Assembly (NCBI RefSeq): GCF_030450125.1
Contig: NZ_CP123923.1
Coordinates: 5,084,001-5,148,000 of the forward strand
DNA: 64,000 nt
Direction of reading: 5' to 3'
From: Streptomyces sp. WP-1
GTDB taxonomy: Bacteria; Actinomycetota; Actinomycetes; Streptomycetales; Streptomycetaceae
A program made the translations under genes and the position numbers. Under the pieces are notes generated by a model. It did not search any database, was not told where the DNA came from, and saw nothing but the letters and a program-made list of their open reading frames with translations. Below are positions 32,783 through 41,237 of the stretch, one piece after another; the first letter of the stretch is position 1; each line of letters opens with the position of its first letter.

Positions 32783-35077
32783 TCACCGGAACCGGCGCAG
32801 CCGCAGGCTGTTGGTCACCACGAAGACCGAGGAGAAGGCCATCGCGGCGCCCGCGATCATGGGGTTCAGCAGCCCGGCGGCGGCCAGCGGCAGCGCCGCC
32901 ACGTTGTAGCCGAACGCCCAGACGAGGTTGCCCTTGATCGTGGCCAGCGTCCGCCGGGACAGCCGGATCGCGTCGGCGGCCGTCCGCAGATCACCGCGGA
33001 CCAGCGTCAGATCGCCCGCCTCGATCGCCGCGTCCGTGCCGGTGCCCATCGCGAGGCCCAGATCGGCGGTGGCGAGGGCCGCCGCGTCGTTGACCCCGTC
33101 GCCGACCATGGCCACCGCCCGGCCCTCGGCCTGGAGGCGCCGTACGACGTCCACCTTGTCCTCGGGCAGCACCTCGGCGTGCACATGGGCCGCGTCGATG
33201 CCGACGGCCCTGGCGACCGACTCGGCGACCGTCCGGTTGTCCCCGGTGAGCAGCACCGGCGTCAGCCCGAGGGCGCGCAGCCCGCGGATCGCCTCGGCGC
33301 TGGTGTCCTTGATCGCGTCGGCCACCGCGAGGACCCCGCGGGCCCGGCCGTCCCAGCCCGCCAGGACGGCCGTACGGCCCTCCCGCTCCGCCTCGGCGGC
33401 CGCCCGGGCCACGTCCCCGGGAACGTCGTCGTACAGGCGCCCCACGGCCACCTCGCGGCCGTCCACGCGCCCGCGCACGCCCCGCCCGGGGACGTTCTCG
33501 AAGTGCTCGACGGACGGGAGCGCCCCGGCGCGTTCCTCGGCGCCGGCCGCGATGGCGCGGGCGACCGGGTGCTCGGAGGCGTGCTCCAGGGCGCCCGCGA
33601 GGCGCAGCAGCTCCTTCTCGTCCTCGCCCTCGGCGGCGTACACCGTCTGGAGGGTCATCCGGCCGGTGGTGACGGTGCCGGTCTTGTCCAGGACGACGGT
33701 GTCGACGCGCCGGGTGGACTCCAGGACCTCGGGGCCCTTGATCAGGATGCCGAGCTGGGCGCCGCGCCCGGTGCCGACCATCAGCGCGGTCGGCGTGGCG
33801 AGGCCCAGCGCGCAGGGGCAGGCGATGATCAGCACGGCGACGGCGGCGGTGAACGCGGCGACCGCGTCCCCGGTGACGCCGAGCCAGGTGCCGAAGGTGG
33901 CGAGCGCGATCAGGATGACCACGGGCACGAACACCGCGGAGACCCGGTCGGCGAGCCGCTGCACCTCGGCCTTGCCGTTCTGCGCGTCCTCCACCAGCCG
34001 GGCCATCCGCGCCAGCTGGGTGTCGGCGCCGACCCGGGTGGCCTCGACGACGAGCCGGCCGCCCGCGTTGACCGTGGCGCCGGTGACCCGGTCGCCGGGG
34101 CCGACGTCCACCGGCACCGACTCGCCGGTCAGCATGGACGCGTCGACCGCGGAGAGGCCCTCGACCACGGTGCCGTCGGTGGCGACCTTCTCGCCGGGCC
34201 GTACGACGAACCGGTCGCCGACCGCCAGCGCGGAGACCGGCACCCGCACTTCACGGCCGTCCCGCAACACCGCCACGTCCTTCGCGCCCAGCTCCAGCAG
34301 CGCCTTCAGGGCCGCACCGGCGCGCCGCTTGGAGCGGGCCTCCAGATAGCGGCCGAGCAGGATCAGGGCGATGACGCCGGAGGCGACCTCCAGGTAGATG
34401 GTGGCGGCGCCGTCCGTGCGGGAGACGGTGAGGCGGAACTCGTCGTGCATGCCGGTCATCCCGGCGCGGCCGAGGAACAGGGCCCACAGCGACCAGCCGA
34501 ACGCGGCCAGCGTGCCGACCGAGACCAGGGTGTCCATGGTGGCCGCGCCGTGCCGGGCGTTGGTCCAGGCGGCGCGGTGGAAGGGCGCGCCGCCCCAGAC
34601 GACGACGGGCGCGGCGAGGGTGAGCGAGAGCCACTGCCAGTTGTCGAACTGGAGGGCCGGGACCATCGCGAGCAGTACGACGGGCAGCGCGAGCAGCGCG
34701 GAGACGAGCAGCCGGTGGCGCAGCGCGCCGAGTTCGGGGTCCTGCCCGGCGGAATCCGGGGCCGCGGCCTCGGGTTCGGGCCGCGGCGGGGCGGGTTCCT
34801 CGGCGGTGTACCCGGTCTTGACGACGGTGGCGATCAGGTCGGCGACCTCGACGCCCGCGCCGTAGCTGACCTTCGCCTTCTCGGTGGCGAAGTTGACGGT
34901 GGCGCTGACGCCGTCCATCCGGTTGAGCTTCTTCTCCACGCGCGCCGCGCAGGAGGCGCAGGTCATCCCGCCGATGAGCAGTTCGACCTCGGACGCCGCA
35001 CCCGAGGGTGCCGTGCCGGGGGATGCCGCGCCGGGGGTTATGGCGGTGTCCGCTTGCTCTGCGATGGTGCTGGTCAT
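32783..35077 (-). CDS. copA: Copper-translocating P1B-type ATPase CopA
   Basis: 764 residues. One N-terminal heavy-metal domain ([19 protein letters not shown], CxxC at about residues 40-43), eight membrane helices including the ion-path CPC motif ([12 protein letters not shown], about 415), actuator TGES (LTGESVPVD), phosphorylation site [12 protein letters not shown] (about 462) and hinge [13 protein letters not shown] (about 660). The CPC/HP set with GMTCASC marks a Cu(I) exporter. The copper chaperone gene lies 86 nt upstream on the same strand and a CsoR-type operator precedes both. Confidence 0.95.
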   Translation of the reverse strand: MTSTIAEQADTAITPGAASPGTAPSGAASEVELLIGGMTCASCAARVEKKLNRMDGVSATVNFATEKAKVSYGAGVEVADLIATVVKTGYTAEEPAPPRPEPEAAAPDSAGQDPELGALRHRLLVSALLALPVVLLAMVPALQFDNWQWLSLTLAAPVVVWGGAPFHRAAWTNARHGAATMDTLVSVGTLAAFGWSLWALFLGRAGMTGMHDEFRLTVSRTDGAATIYLEVASGVIALILLGRYLEARSKRRAGAALKALLELGAKDVAVLRDGREVRVPVSALAVGDRFVVRPGEKVATDGTVVEGLSAVDASMLTGESVPVDVGPGDRVTGATVNAGGRLVVEATRVGADTQLARMARLVEDAQNGKAEVQRLADRVSAVFVPVVILIALATFGTWLGVTGDAVAAFTAAVAVLIIACPCALGLATPTALMVGTGRGAQLGILIKGPEVLESTRRVDTVVLDKTGTVTTGRMTLQTVYAAEGEDEKELLRLAGALEHASEHPVARAIAAGAEERAGALPSVEHFENVPGRGVRGRVDGREVAVGRLYDDVPGDVARAAAEAEREGRTAVLAGWDGRARGVLAVADAIKDTSAEAIRGLRALGLTPVLLTGDNRTVAESVARAVGIDAAHVHAEVLPEDKVDVVRRLQAEGRAVAMVGDGVNDAAALATADLGLAMGTGTDAAIEAGDLTLVRGDLRTAADAIRLSRRTLATIKGNLVWAFGYNVAALPLAAAGLLNPMIAGAAMAFSSVFVVTNSLRLRRFR

Positions 35078-35163
35078 GTCCGGACTCCAGACATCGGACC
35101 GGACCGCGCGGAGCCAGTATCAGCTGGTCGGCACGGCCGGTCGGGGCTGTGGAAGGGCGGTGC

Positions 35164-35403
35164 TCAGGCCTTGCCGGCCAGCTCGAAGCCGGCCTCGTCC
35201 ACGGCGGCGCGGACGGCCTCGTCGTCCAGCGGGGCCGCGGAGACGACGGTCACCTCGCCGCTCGACGCGACGGCCTTCACCGAGGTCACGCCGGGGAGCT
35301 GGGAGATCTCGCCGGAGACGGATCCCTCGCAGTGCCCGCAGCTCATGCCGGTCACCCGGTAGACGGTGGTGACGGAGGCCGGGGTGTCGGTCTGGGCGCT
35401 CAT
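35164..35403 (-). CDS. copZ: Copper chaperone, CopZ-like heavy-metal-associated domain protein
   Basis: 79 residues; ATG with AGGAGAACGAC upstream. A single HMA fold with VYRVTGMSCGHCEGSVSGEI holding the CxxC (CGHC) metal site and the beta-strands AVASSGEVTVVSAAP. Hands Cu(I) to the CopA exporter encoded next. First gene of the copper operon, directly under the CsoR-type operator. Confidence 0.92.
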   Translation of the reverse strand: MSAQTDTPASVTTVYRVTGMSCGHCEGSVSGEISQLPGVTSVKAVASSGEVTVVSAAPLDDEAVRAAVDEAGFELAGKA

Positions 35404-35484
35404 GTCGTTCTCCTCGTCGTGGCACGTGGGGCCGGTGGTGTTCACCGGTGCTGTTCCCGATGGTTTCCCCACCCTCGCCAGAGT

Positions 35485-35501
35485 ATACCCCTAGGGGGTA
35501 T
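35485..35501 (-). promoter_or_regulatory. CsoR-type copper operator
   Basis: ATACCCCTAGGGGGTAT, the palindromic ATACCCC...GGGGTAT pattern recognised by the copper repressor CsoR, 82 nt upstream of the copper chaperone start. It overlaps the TAG stop (35491-35493) of the PrsW gene. No csoR gene is in the window. Confidence 0.85.
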
Positions 35502-36444
35502 TTTTCCAAGGAGGATACGGAGGATTGCGTCGGGCGAGTGACAGCGCCCAGGAGAGTCCGGCCAGTGCGACGAGGGCCGGGCCGAGGGCGGAGACGAGGG
35601 TCAGCAGATGCTGCTGGGCGGCGCTCGGCTGCGGCGGGTACCCCGGCGCGAACAGCCCGCTCTCCACGCCCCGTCCGGTGAGCCGTACGACCAGCCAGGG
35701 CGCGAGGCCGCGCGCCGTGTCCGCCAGCGTGTGCAGCAGGGCGGCGCCCATCCAGGCGGCGACCACCGGCGGGGCGTACCGGAAGCGGCCGTCGGGGCGG
35801 CGCAGCGCCAGCAGCACCCCGCCCGCGACCGCGGTCCAGACGCCCTGTCCGAGGGGCGCGAGCAGCCCGCGCACCAGCTCCGTCTCCAGCTGCCCCCAGG
35901 GGTCCGGGGCCCACAGGGCCGCGTCGAGGGCGTGCCCGGTGCTCTCCAGGGCCGCGAAGCCGGCGCCCACGGCAGCGCCCAGCACCAGCCCGGCCCGCAT
36001 GCCGTGGACGGCGGGCAGCCGGCGCAGCGCGAACACCAGCGCCGCCAGCTTGGCCGCCTCCTCGGCCAGCGCGACGGACAGATACCCGCCCAGGGAGGGG
36101 TGCGGCACGGACGAGACCGCGAGGGAGGCGCCGAGCACCCCGAGCGCGCCGCCCGCCAGGAAGCAGCCGAGCACCGCGCTGACGCCGAGGTCGCGGCCGT
36201 GTCGTTCGTACGCCCACAGCACGAGGGCCACCGGCGCCAGGAACGCGCCCAGCAGGACCGGCACCACGAGCGCCGCCGTGCTCCGCAGCGCGAGCGCGAG
36301 TCCCGCGGCCGGCACCCACACCGCGAGCCCGCCGGTCAGGCAGCGCCGCCACAGGCCCGCGCCGATACGGGGGTACGGGGGCGGGGGCTGCTGCGGATGG
36401 GGGATGCGGGCCTTGGGTGTGCCGGGCGGCGGGGGGTGGCTCAC
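35491..36444 (-). CDS. PrsW-family intramembrane metalloprotease
   Basis: 317 residues from the GTG at 36444 (VSHPPPPGTPKARIP); a TTG at 36471 would add 9 residues. After a Pro-rich cytoplasmic N terminus come about eight membrane helices. PrsW motifs are present: VALAEEAAKLAALVFAL (EExxK), GAAVGAGFAALESTGHALD (FxxxE) and MGAALLHTLADTARG (His). PrsW of Bacillus cuts an anti-sigma factor; actinobacterial members are mostly uncharacterised. Its stop codon lies in the CsoR operator, so read-through transcription would enter the copper operon. Confidence 0.85.
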   Translation of the reverse strand: MSHPPPPGTPKARIPHPQQPPPPYPRIGAGLWRRCLTGGLAVWVPAAGLALALRSTAALVVPVLLGAFLAPVALVLWAYERHGRDLGVSAVLGCFLAGGALGVLGASLAVSSVPHPSLGGYLSVALAEEAAKLAALVFALRRLPAVHGMRAGLVLGAAVGAGFAALESTGHALDAALWAPDPWGQLETELVRGLLAPLGQGVWTAVAGGVLLALRRPDGRFRYAPPVVAAWMGAALLHTLADTARGLAPWLVVRLTGRGVESGLFAPGYPPQPSAAQQHLLTLVSALGPALVALAGLSWALSLARRNPPYPPWKNTP

Positions 36445-36627
36445 GTGGGTCGTCCCGTCGGGCGGGGGCAAGGGCGGGTCAACGGGTGGTGCGCGCAGGA
36501 GGCGTGAGGGGTCGTGGGTGATTCCTCCGCACCTTAGGCAGATGTGCCGGTCCGTCGCCGTTCACCTGCGCCGTACGCGTGATGGCCGGAGGGCGGCGGC
36601 GCGCGGTGGCGTGACAGGGTGAGCCGC

Positions 36628-37671
36628 ATGAGAGCGGTGGTGTTCGAGGAGTTCGGGAGGCCCGCCGAGGTGCGGGAGGTGCCCGACCCGGCGCCCGCGG
36701 AGCACGGGGTCGTGGTGCGGGTCGAGGCGACCGGGCTGTGCCGCAGCGACTGGCACGGCTGGATGGGCCACGACACGGACATCGTGCTGCCGCATGTGCC
36801 GGGGCACGAACTGGCCGGTGTTCTCGAGGCGGTGGGCGCCCGGGTGACCGGATGGCGGCCCGGCGACCGGGTCACCGTGCCGTTCGTCTGCGCCTGCGGC
36901 ACCTGTCCGGCCTGCGCGGCGGGCGATCAGCAGGTGTGCGAGCGGCAGACCCAGCCCGGCTTCAGCCACTGGGGCTCCTTCGCCGAGTACGTCGCCCTCG
37001 ACCACGCCGACGTCAACCTGGTGGCGATCCCGGACGGCATGGCGCCCGGCACCGCCGCGGGCCTCGGCTGCCGCTTCGCCACCGCCTTCCGCGCCGTGGT
37101 GGAGCAGGGGCGGGCCGCGGCCGGCCAGTGGGTCGCGGTGCACGGCTGCGGCGGGGTCGGCCTGTCCGCGGTGATGATCGCGGCGGCGGCCGGGGCGCGG
37201 GTGGTCGCCGTCGACATCGCGCCCGGGGCGCTGGAGCTGGCGCGGAGGTTCGGCGCGGCGCACTGCCTGGACGCCGGCACGGTGCCCGACACGGCCGCCG
37301 CGGTACGGGAGTTGACCGGCGGCGGCGCCCACCTCTCCCTGGACGCCCTCGGCTCGCCCGCCACCTGCGCCGCCTCCGTCGGCTCCCTGCGCCGCCGCGG
37401 CCGGCATGTCCAGGTCGGACTGCTGCCCTCGGCCGACGGCACCACCCCGGTACCGATGGCCCGCGTCATCGCGCGGGAACTGGAACTCCTGGGCAGCCAT
37501 GGCATGGCCGCCCACGCCTACCCCGGCATGCTGGAACTGGTCCGCTCCGGCGTGCTGCGCCCGGACCTCCTGGTGACCTCCTCGATCCCGCTCGACGCGG
37601 CCCCGGCGGCCCTCGCCCGGATGGGCCGGGCGCCGGGGGCCGGGGTGACGGTCATCGAGCCGTGGTCGTAA
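36628..37671 (+). CDS. Zinc-dependent alcohol dehydrogenase
   Basis: 347 residues from the ATG at 36628 (AGGGTGAG upstream; the GTG at 36619 lies in that site). Medium-chain dehydrogenase features: catalytic zinc ligands in [10 protein letters not shown] and [16 protein letters not shown] (GHE), structural-zinc Cys cluster [17 protein letters not shown], and the cofactor loop [20 protein letters not shown]. Substrate specificity is unknown; family members oxidise primary alcohols or aldehydes with NAD. Convergent with the small HTH gene after a 35-nt gap. Confidence 0.9.
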   Translation: MRAVVFEEFGRPAEVREVPDPAPAEHGVVVRVEATGLCRSDWHGWMGHDTDIVLPHVPGHELAGVLEAVGARVTGWRPGDRVTVPFVCACGTCPACAAGDQQVCERQTQPGFSHWGSFAEYVALDHADVNLVAIPDGMAPGTAAGLGCRFATAFRAVVEQGRAAAGQWVAVHGCGGVGLSAVMIAAAAGARVVAVDIAPGALELARRFGAAHCLDAGTVPDTAAAVRELTGGGAHLSLDALGSPATCAASVGSLRRRGRHVQVGLLPSADGTTPVPMARVIARELELLGSHGMAAHAYPGMLELVRSGVLRPDLLVTSSIPLDAAPAALARMGRAPGAGVTVIEPWS

Positions 37672-37706
37672 CTCCGTCGTAGGCGGGGGGACTTGCCGCG
37701 GCGCCC

Positions 37707-37907
37707 TCAGTCGGGGCGACGGCCGCGGCTGCTCGGCCGGGAGGCGACCCAGGCGCGGACGGTGTCGGCGTACCAGTAGGGCTTGCCGCCCTCCACATGG
37801 TCCGGCGGGGGCAGCAGCCCGTGCTTGCGGTACGACCGCACGGTGTCCGGCTGCACCTTGATGTGCGCCGCGATCTCCTTGTAGGACCAGAGCCGGCGGT
37901 CGGTCAT
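37707..37907 (-). CDS. Small BldC/MerR-like helix-turn-helix protein
   Basis: 66 residues; ATG with a perfect GGAGGT 7 nt upstream. MTDRRLWSYKEIAAHIKVQP, then DTVRSYRKHGLLPPPDHVEG and YWYADTVRAWVASR form a lone MerR-type winged HTH as in BldC or excisionase-like proteins, with no effector domain. It would bind DNA, possibly as cooperative head-to-tail multimers like BldC. It diverges from the inositol operon across a 350-nt region with repeated TGTGAC elements and may regulate it, which is inference. Confidence 0.8.
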   Translation of the reverse strand: MTDRRLWSYKEIAAHIKVQPDTVRSYRKHGLLPPPDHVEGGKPYWYADTVRAWVASRPSSRGRRPD

Positions 37908-38044
37908 GAGCTGCACCTCCCCGCGCGCACCGCGGCGACGGCCGGGGACGGCCGTCGGGGGAACCGGGCGCTGCGCTGGCGATCATCAAGCCTGCGCCCG
38001 GACAACGACGCACCGTCACCAACGGTCAGCCCCTGTCGACCGGG

Positions 38045-38228
38045 TGTGACGCAGCGCCCGCGTATGCGCAACATGTGTGACAGAAGAGGGGTATTTGTGA
38101 CACAGCTGACGCAAAGTGGGGCGCGGGCGCGCGCATGGCCGGCCCCGGGCCCGGGAACGAGCACGGGGCCTTCATCGTCCGTATGTCCGGACAAAGCATT
38201 GACAGTGTTCCGTGGGCAGGACTAGAAA
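38045..38228 (+). promoter_or_regulatory. Control region of the inositol operon
   Basis: This part of the 350-nt divergent gap contains three direct TGTGAC elements (38045, 38076 and 38096; the last two are TGTGACA), a perfect palindrome TGTCCGGACA (38184-38193) and a promoter TTGACA (38199-38204) - 18 nt - TAGAAA (38223-38228), 30 nt before the iolC ATG. The palindrome abuts the -35 box, where a repressor would block RNA polymerase. Confidence 0.65.
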
Positions 38229-38257
38229 GCCGGGAGAGCCGGGACGAAGGGGAGTCG

Positions 38258-39208
38258 ATGGCGTACGACCTGATCACCATGGGCCGGATCGGGGTGGACC
38301 TGTATCCGCTCCAGGCCGGGGTCCCGCTCGCGCAGGTGACGTCCTTCGGCAAGTTCCTCGGCGGCTCGGCGGCCAACGTCGCGGTGGCGGCGGCGCGGAT
38401 GGGGCGGACCACCGCCGTGATCACCCGTACCGGCGACGACCCCTTCGGCACCTATCTGCACGACGCGCTGCGCGCCCTCGGCGTCGACGACCGCTGGGTC
38501 ACCTCCGTGCCCGGACTGCCCACGCCGGTCACCTTCTGCGAGATCTTCCCGCCGGACGACTTCCCGCTGTACTTCTACCGGCAGCCCAAGGCCCCCGACC
38601 TGGAGATCGAGGAGGGCGAGCTGAACCTCGACGCCATCGCCGCCGCCCGCGTCTTCTGGGTGACCGGCACCGGACTCAGCGAGGAGCCCAGCCGCACGGC
38701 CACCCTCGCCGCCGTCGCCCACCGGGACCCGTCCGGCGTCACCGTCTTCGACCTCGACTGGCGGCCGATGTTCTGGCGCGACCCCGAGGCGGCCCGCCCC
38801 CACTACGCCGAGGCCCTGCGCCACGCCACCGTCGCCGTCGGCAATCTGGACGAGGTGGAGATCGCCACCGGCACACGCGAACCGCACGCCGCCGCACGGG
38901 CGTTGCTGGACGCGGGGGTCCGGCTCGCGGTGGTGAAACAGGGGCCCGAGGGCGTCCTCGCCGCCGACGCGGACGGGGCGGTGGTGGAGGTGTCCCCGCT
39001 CCCCGTCACCGTCCTCAACGGCCTCGGCGCCGGGGACGCGTTCGGCGGCTCCCTGTGCCACGGGCTGCTGGCCGGCTGGGACCTGGAGACCACCCTGCGG
39101 GGCGCCAACGCGGCCGGCGCCATCGTCGCCTCCCGCCTGGAGTGCTCCTCCGCGATGCCCACCCCCGACGAGGTGTCCGCCGCACTCACCGCCGGAGCCG
39201 TGCGGTGA
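38258..39208 (+). CDS. iolC: 5-dehydro-2-deoxygluconokinase IolC
   Basis: 316 residues; ATG with AAGGGGAG upstream. PfkB-family sugar kinase: FLGGSAANVAVAAARMG near residue 35, and the C-terminal NGLGAGDAFGGSLCHGLL with catalytic Asp. The family assignment to IolC rests on ITMGRIGVDLYPLQAGVPL and PDDFPLYFYRQPKAPD, typical of the inositol kinase, and on iolB, iolD and mmsA following. Makes 2-deoxy-5-keto-gluconate 6-phosphate. Confidence 0.93.
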   Translation: MAYDLITMGRIGVDLYPLQAGVPLAQVTSFGKFLGGSAANVAVAAARMGRTTAVITRTGDDPFGTYLHDALRALGVDDRWVTSVPGLPTPVTFCEIFPPDDFPLYFYRQPKAPDLEIEEGELNLDAIAAARVFWVTGTGLSEEPSRTATLAAVAHRDPSGVTVFDLDWRPMFWRDPEAARPHYAEALRHATVAVGNLDEVEIATGTREPHAAARALLDAGVRLAVVKQGPEGVLAADADGAVVEVSPLPVTVLNGLGAGDAFGGSLCHGLLAGWDLETTLRGANAAGAIVASRLECSSAMPTPDEVSAALTAGAVR

Positions 39209-39520
39209 GCGGGGGCGGCGCCCGGGATCAAAGCGGCCCCCCGGCCGGGAGCGGAGGTGCGAACGGGAGCGGGGGCGCGAACGGGACTGATGGCGCGGGC
39301 CGTTCGGAGGGCGCGGGCTGTATCGAGGGCGCGGCCCGGGCCGAGGGCCGCGCCGGCCGCGTGGGTCGTGGCGAGGGCGGCCCCGGGGGCGCGGGCCATG
39401 GCGGGGGCGCGGCCGGGACCGGGGGCGAGGGCCGTTCGGAGGGCGCGCGCCGGGCCGAGGCCCGTGCCGCTCGGGCGCGCCCGGCCGGAGGCCCGGGTCC
39501 GGCCGCTCCCCGGCCCCCCG
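39205..39520 (+). repeat. G-rich degenerate repeat at the 5' end of the aldolase-like gene
   Basis: Built from units like GGGGGCGCGGGC, GAGGGCGCGG and GGCCGAGGGCC; translated as Gly-Ala-Gly-Arg-Glu-rich sequence. Nearly pure G/C with G-runs on the coding strand. Confidence 0.75.
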
Positions 39521-40416
39521 TCGACATCGCCGCACTGGCGCGCGTCCGTGCCCGGAACCCCGAGGCGATCGCCGAGGCCGCCGCCCGCCGCCGGCGCCGT
39601 CCCCTGCTGAACGACACCGGCCGGCTGCTGATCGTCGCCGCCGACCACCCCGCACGCGGCGCCCTCGCCGTCGGCGACCGCGAACTCGCCATGGCCGACC
39701 GCGCCGACCTGCTCGGCCGTCTCTGCCTCGCGCTGTCGCGGCCCGGTGTCGACGGCGTCCTCGCCACCGCCGACGTCCTGGACGACCTGCTGCTGCTCGG
39801 CGCCCTGGAGGACAAGGTGGTCATGGGCTCGATGAACCGCGGCGGGCTGCGGGGCGCGCGCTTCGAACTCGACGACCGGTTCACCGGGTACCGCCCCGAG
39901 GACATCGCCCGCCTCGGCTTCGACGCGGGCAAGCTGCTGCTGCGCCTCGACTACACCGACCCCGGCTCCCTGACCACCCTGGAGTCCGCCGCCCGCGCCG
40001 TCGACGCGATGGCCGCCCGCCGGCTCCCGGTCTTCGTGGAGCCCTTCATCAGCCGCCGCACCCCCGGGGGCGTCCTGGTCAACGACCTCTCCGCCGAGGC
40101 CGTCACCCGCTCCATCGCCATCGCCTCGGGCCTCGGCGGCAGTTCGGCCTACACCTGGCTGAAGGTGCCGGTGACCGAGGACCCGCGGGACATGGCCCGG
40201 GTGATGGCCGCCTCGACCCTCCCCGCCGTACTGCTCGGCGGTGACACAGCCGACCCGTCCGCCGACCGGAACACCGCGCACGAGAAGTGGCGCGGCGCGC
40301 TCCACCTGCCCACCGTGCGCGGCCTGGTGGCCGGCCGCGCGCTGCTGTACCCGGCGGACGGTGATGTGGCCGCCGCCGTGGACACCGCCACCGCACTGCT
40401 GCGAGAGGCCGCATGA
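39205..40416 (+). CDS. Cgl0159-family (beta/alpha)8 aldolase-like protein with a repeat extension
   Basis: 403 residues if started at the GTG overlapping the iolC stop (GTGA). Residues about 110-403 are a TIM barrel of the Cgl0159 family (LLIVAADHPARGALAVG, KVVMGSMNRGG, LLLRLDYTDPGSLTTLES, YTWLKVPVTEDPRDM, VLLGGDTADP), usually found in actinobacterial iol clusters and likely taking the place of the IolJ aldolase (cleavage to dihydroxyacetone phosphate and malonic semialdehyde). Residues 1-108 are a Gly/Ala/Arg low-complexity stretch not normal for the family. An unmarked internal start after the repeat is possible. Confidence 0.8.
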   Translation: MSGGGARDQSGPPAGSGGANGSGGANGTDGAGRSEGAGCIEGAARAEGRAGRVGRGEGGPGGAGHGGGAAGTGGEGRSEGARRAEARAARARPAGGPGPAAPRPPVDIAALARVRARNPEAIAEAAARRRRRPLLNDTGRLLIVAADHPARGALAVGDRELAMADRADLLGRLCLALSRPGVDGVLATADVLDDLLLLGALEDKVVMGSMNRGGLRGARFELDDRFTGYRPEDIARLGFDAGKLLLRLDYTDPGSLTTLESAARAVDAMAARRLPVFVEPFISRRTPGGVLVNDLSAEAVTRSIAIASGLGGSSAYTWLKVPVTEDPRDMARVMAASTLPAVLLGGDTADPSADRNTAHEKWRGALHLPTVRGLVAGRALLYPADGDVAAAVDTATALLREAA

Positions 40417-41237
40417 CCAGCGACGATCTGTATCTTCCCCGGGGTACCGCGGCGAGCGCCGAGTACGCCCTCGACATCGGGCCCGAGCGCGCCGGATGGA
40501 CCTACAGCGCCCTGCGGATCGCCGAGTTGTCCCCGGGGGGTAGCCATACGTTCATCACCGGGAACAGTGAGTGGATCGTGCTTCCGCTGGAAGGCGGATG
40601 TACCGTTCGAATCGAGGAAAGCGAGTTCCAACTCCTGGGTCGGGACAGCGTGTTCGCGGGGGCCTCGGACTTCGCGTACGCGCCCCGTGACGCCCGGGTC
40701 CAGATCGCCTCCGGCGCGGGAGGCCGCTTCGCCCTGGCAGGAGCGAAGTGCGAGCGACGACTCCCCGCCCGCTACGGCCCCGCGCCGGAGGTCCCCGTCG
40801 AGCGGCGCGGCAGCGGCACCTGTGCCCGCCAGGTGCGCAACTTCGCCGCCGCCGACGCCTTCGACTGCGACCGGCTGATCGCCGTCGAGGTCCTCACCCC
40901 CGGCGGCAACTGGTCCTCGTACCCGCCGCACAAGCACGACGAGCACCGGCCGGGGGAGGAATGCGCGCTGGAGGAGATCTACTACTTCGAGATCGAGGGG
41001 CCGGACGGCTTCGGCTACCAGCGGGTGTTCCCCTCGCGCCCCGGCGGCGCCGACGTCCTCGCCGAGGTCCGCTCCGGCGACGCCGTCCTCGTCCCCGACG
41101 GCTGGCACGGTCCCTCCATCGCCCAGCCCGGACACGCCATGTACTACCTGAACGTCATGGCCGGGCCCGGCGAGAACAGGGAGTGGCGGATCCGCTTCCA
41201 CCCCGACCACACCGAGACCACCGGGGGCTACCGATGA
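40413..41237 (+). CDS. iolB: 5-deoxy-glucuronate isomerase IolB
   Basis: 274 residues, start overlapping the previous stop by 4 nt (ATGA). A double cupin: GSHTFITGNSEWIVLPLEGG in the first half and the metal-binding second cupin YPPHKHDEHRPGEECALEEI followed by VLVPDGWHGPSIA. This HxH...E...H set binds the metal. It isomerises 5-deoxy-D-glucuronate to 5-keto-2-deoxy-gluconate, feeding IolC. Confidence 0.95.
   Translation: MTSDDLYLPRGTAASAEYALDIGPERAGWTYSALRIAELSPGGSHTFITGNSEWIVLPLEGGCTVRIEESEFQLLGRDSVFAGASDFAYAPRDARVQIASGAGGRFALAGAKCERRLPARYGPAPEVPVERRGSGTCARQVRNFAAADAFDCDRLIAVEVLTPGGNWSSYPPHKHDEHRPGEECALEEIYYFEIEGPDGFGYQRVFPSRPGGADVLAEVRSGDAVLVPDGWHGPSIAQPGHAMYYLNVMAGPGENREWRIRFHPDHTETTGGYR

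Noticed and set aside
32750..32795. GGGGGATTCCGGTTTCGACTT looked like the 5' end of a tmRNA
   Set aside because: It runs straight into the 3' end of copA, and no tag peptide or 3' tRNA-like half follows.
32729..35362. 877-codon plus-strand frame opposite copA
   Set aside because: His/Gln/Gly/Arg-rich nonsense protein antisense to a well-defined P-type ATPase.
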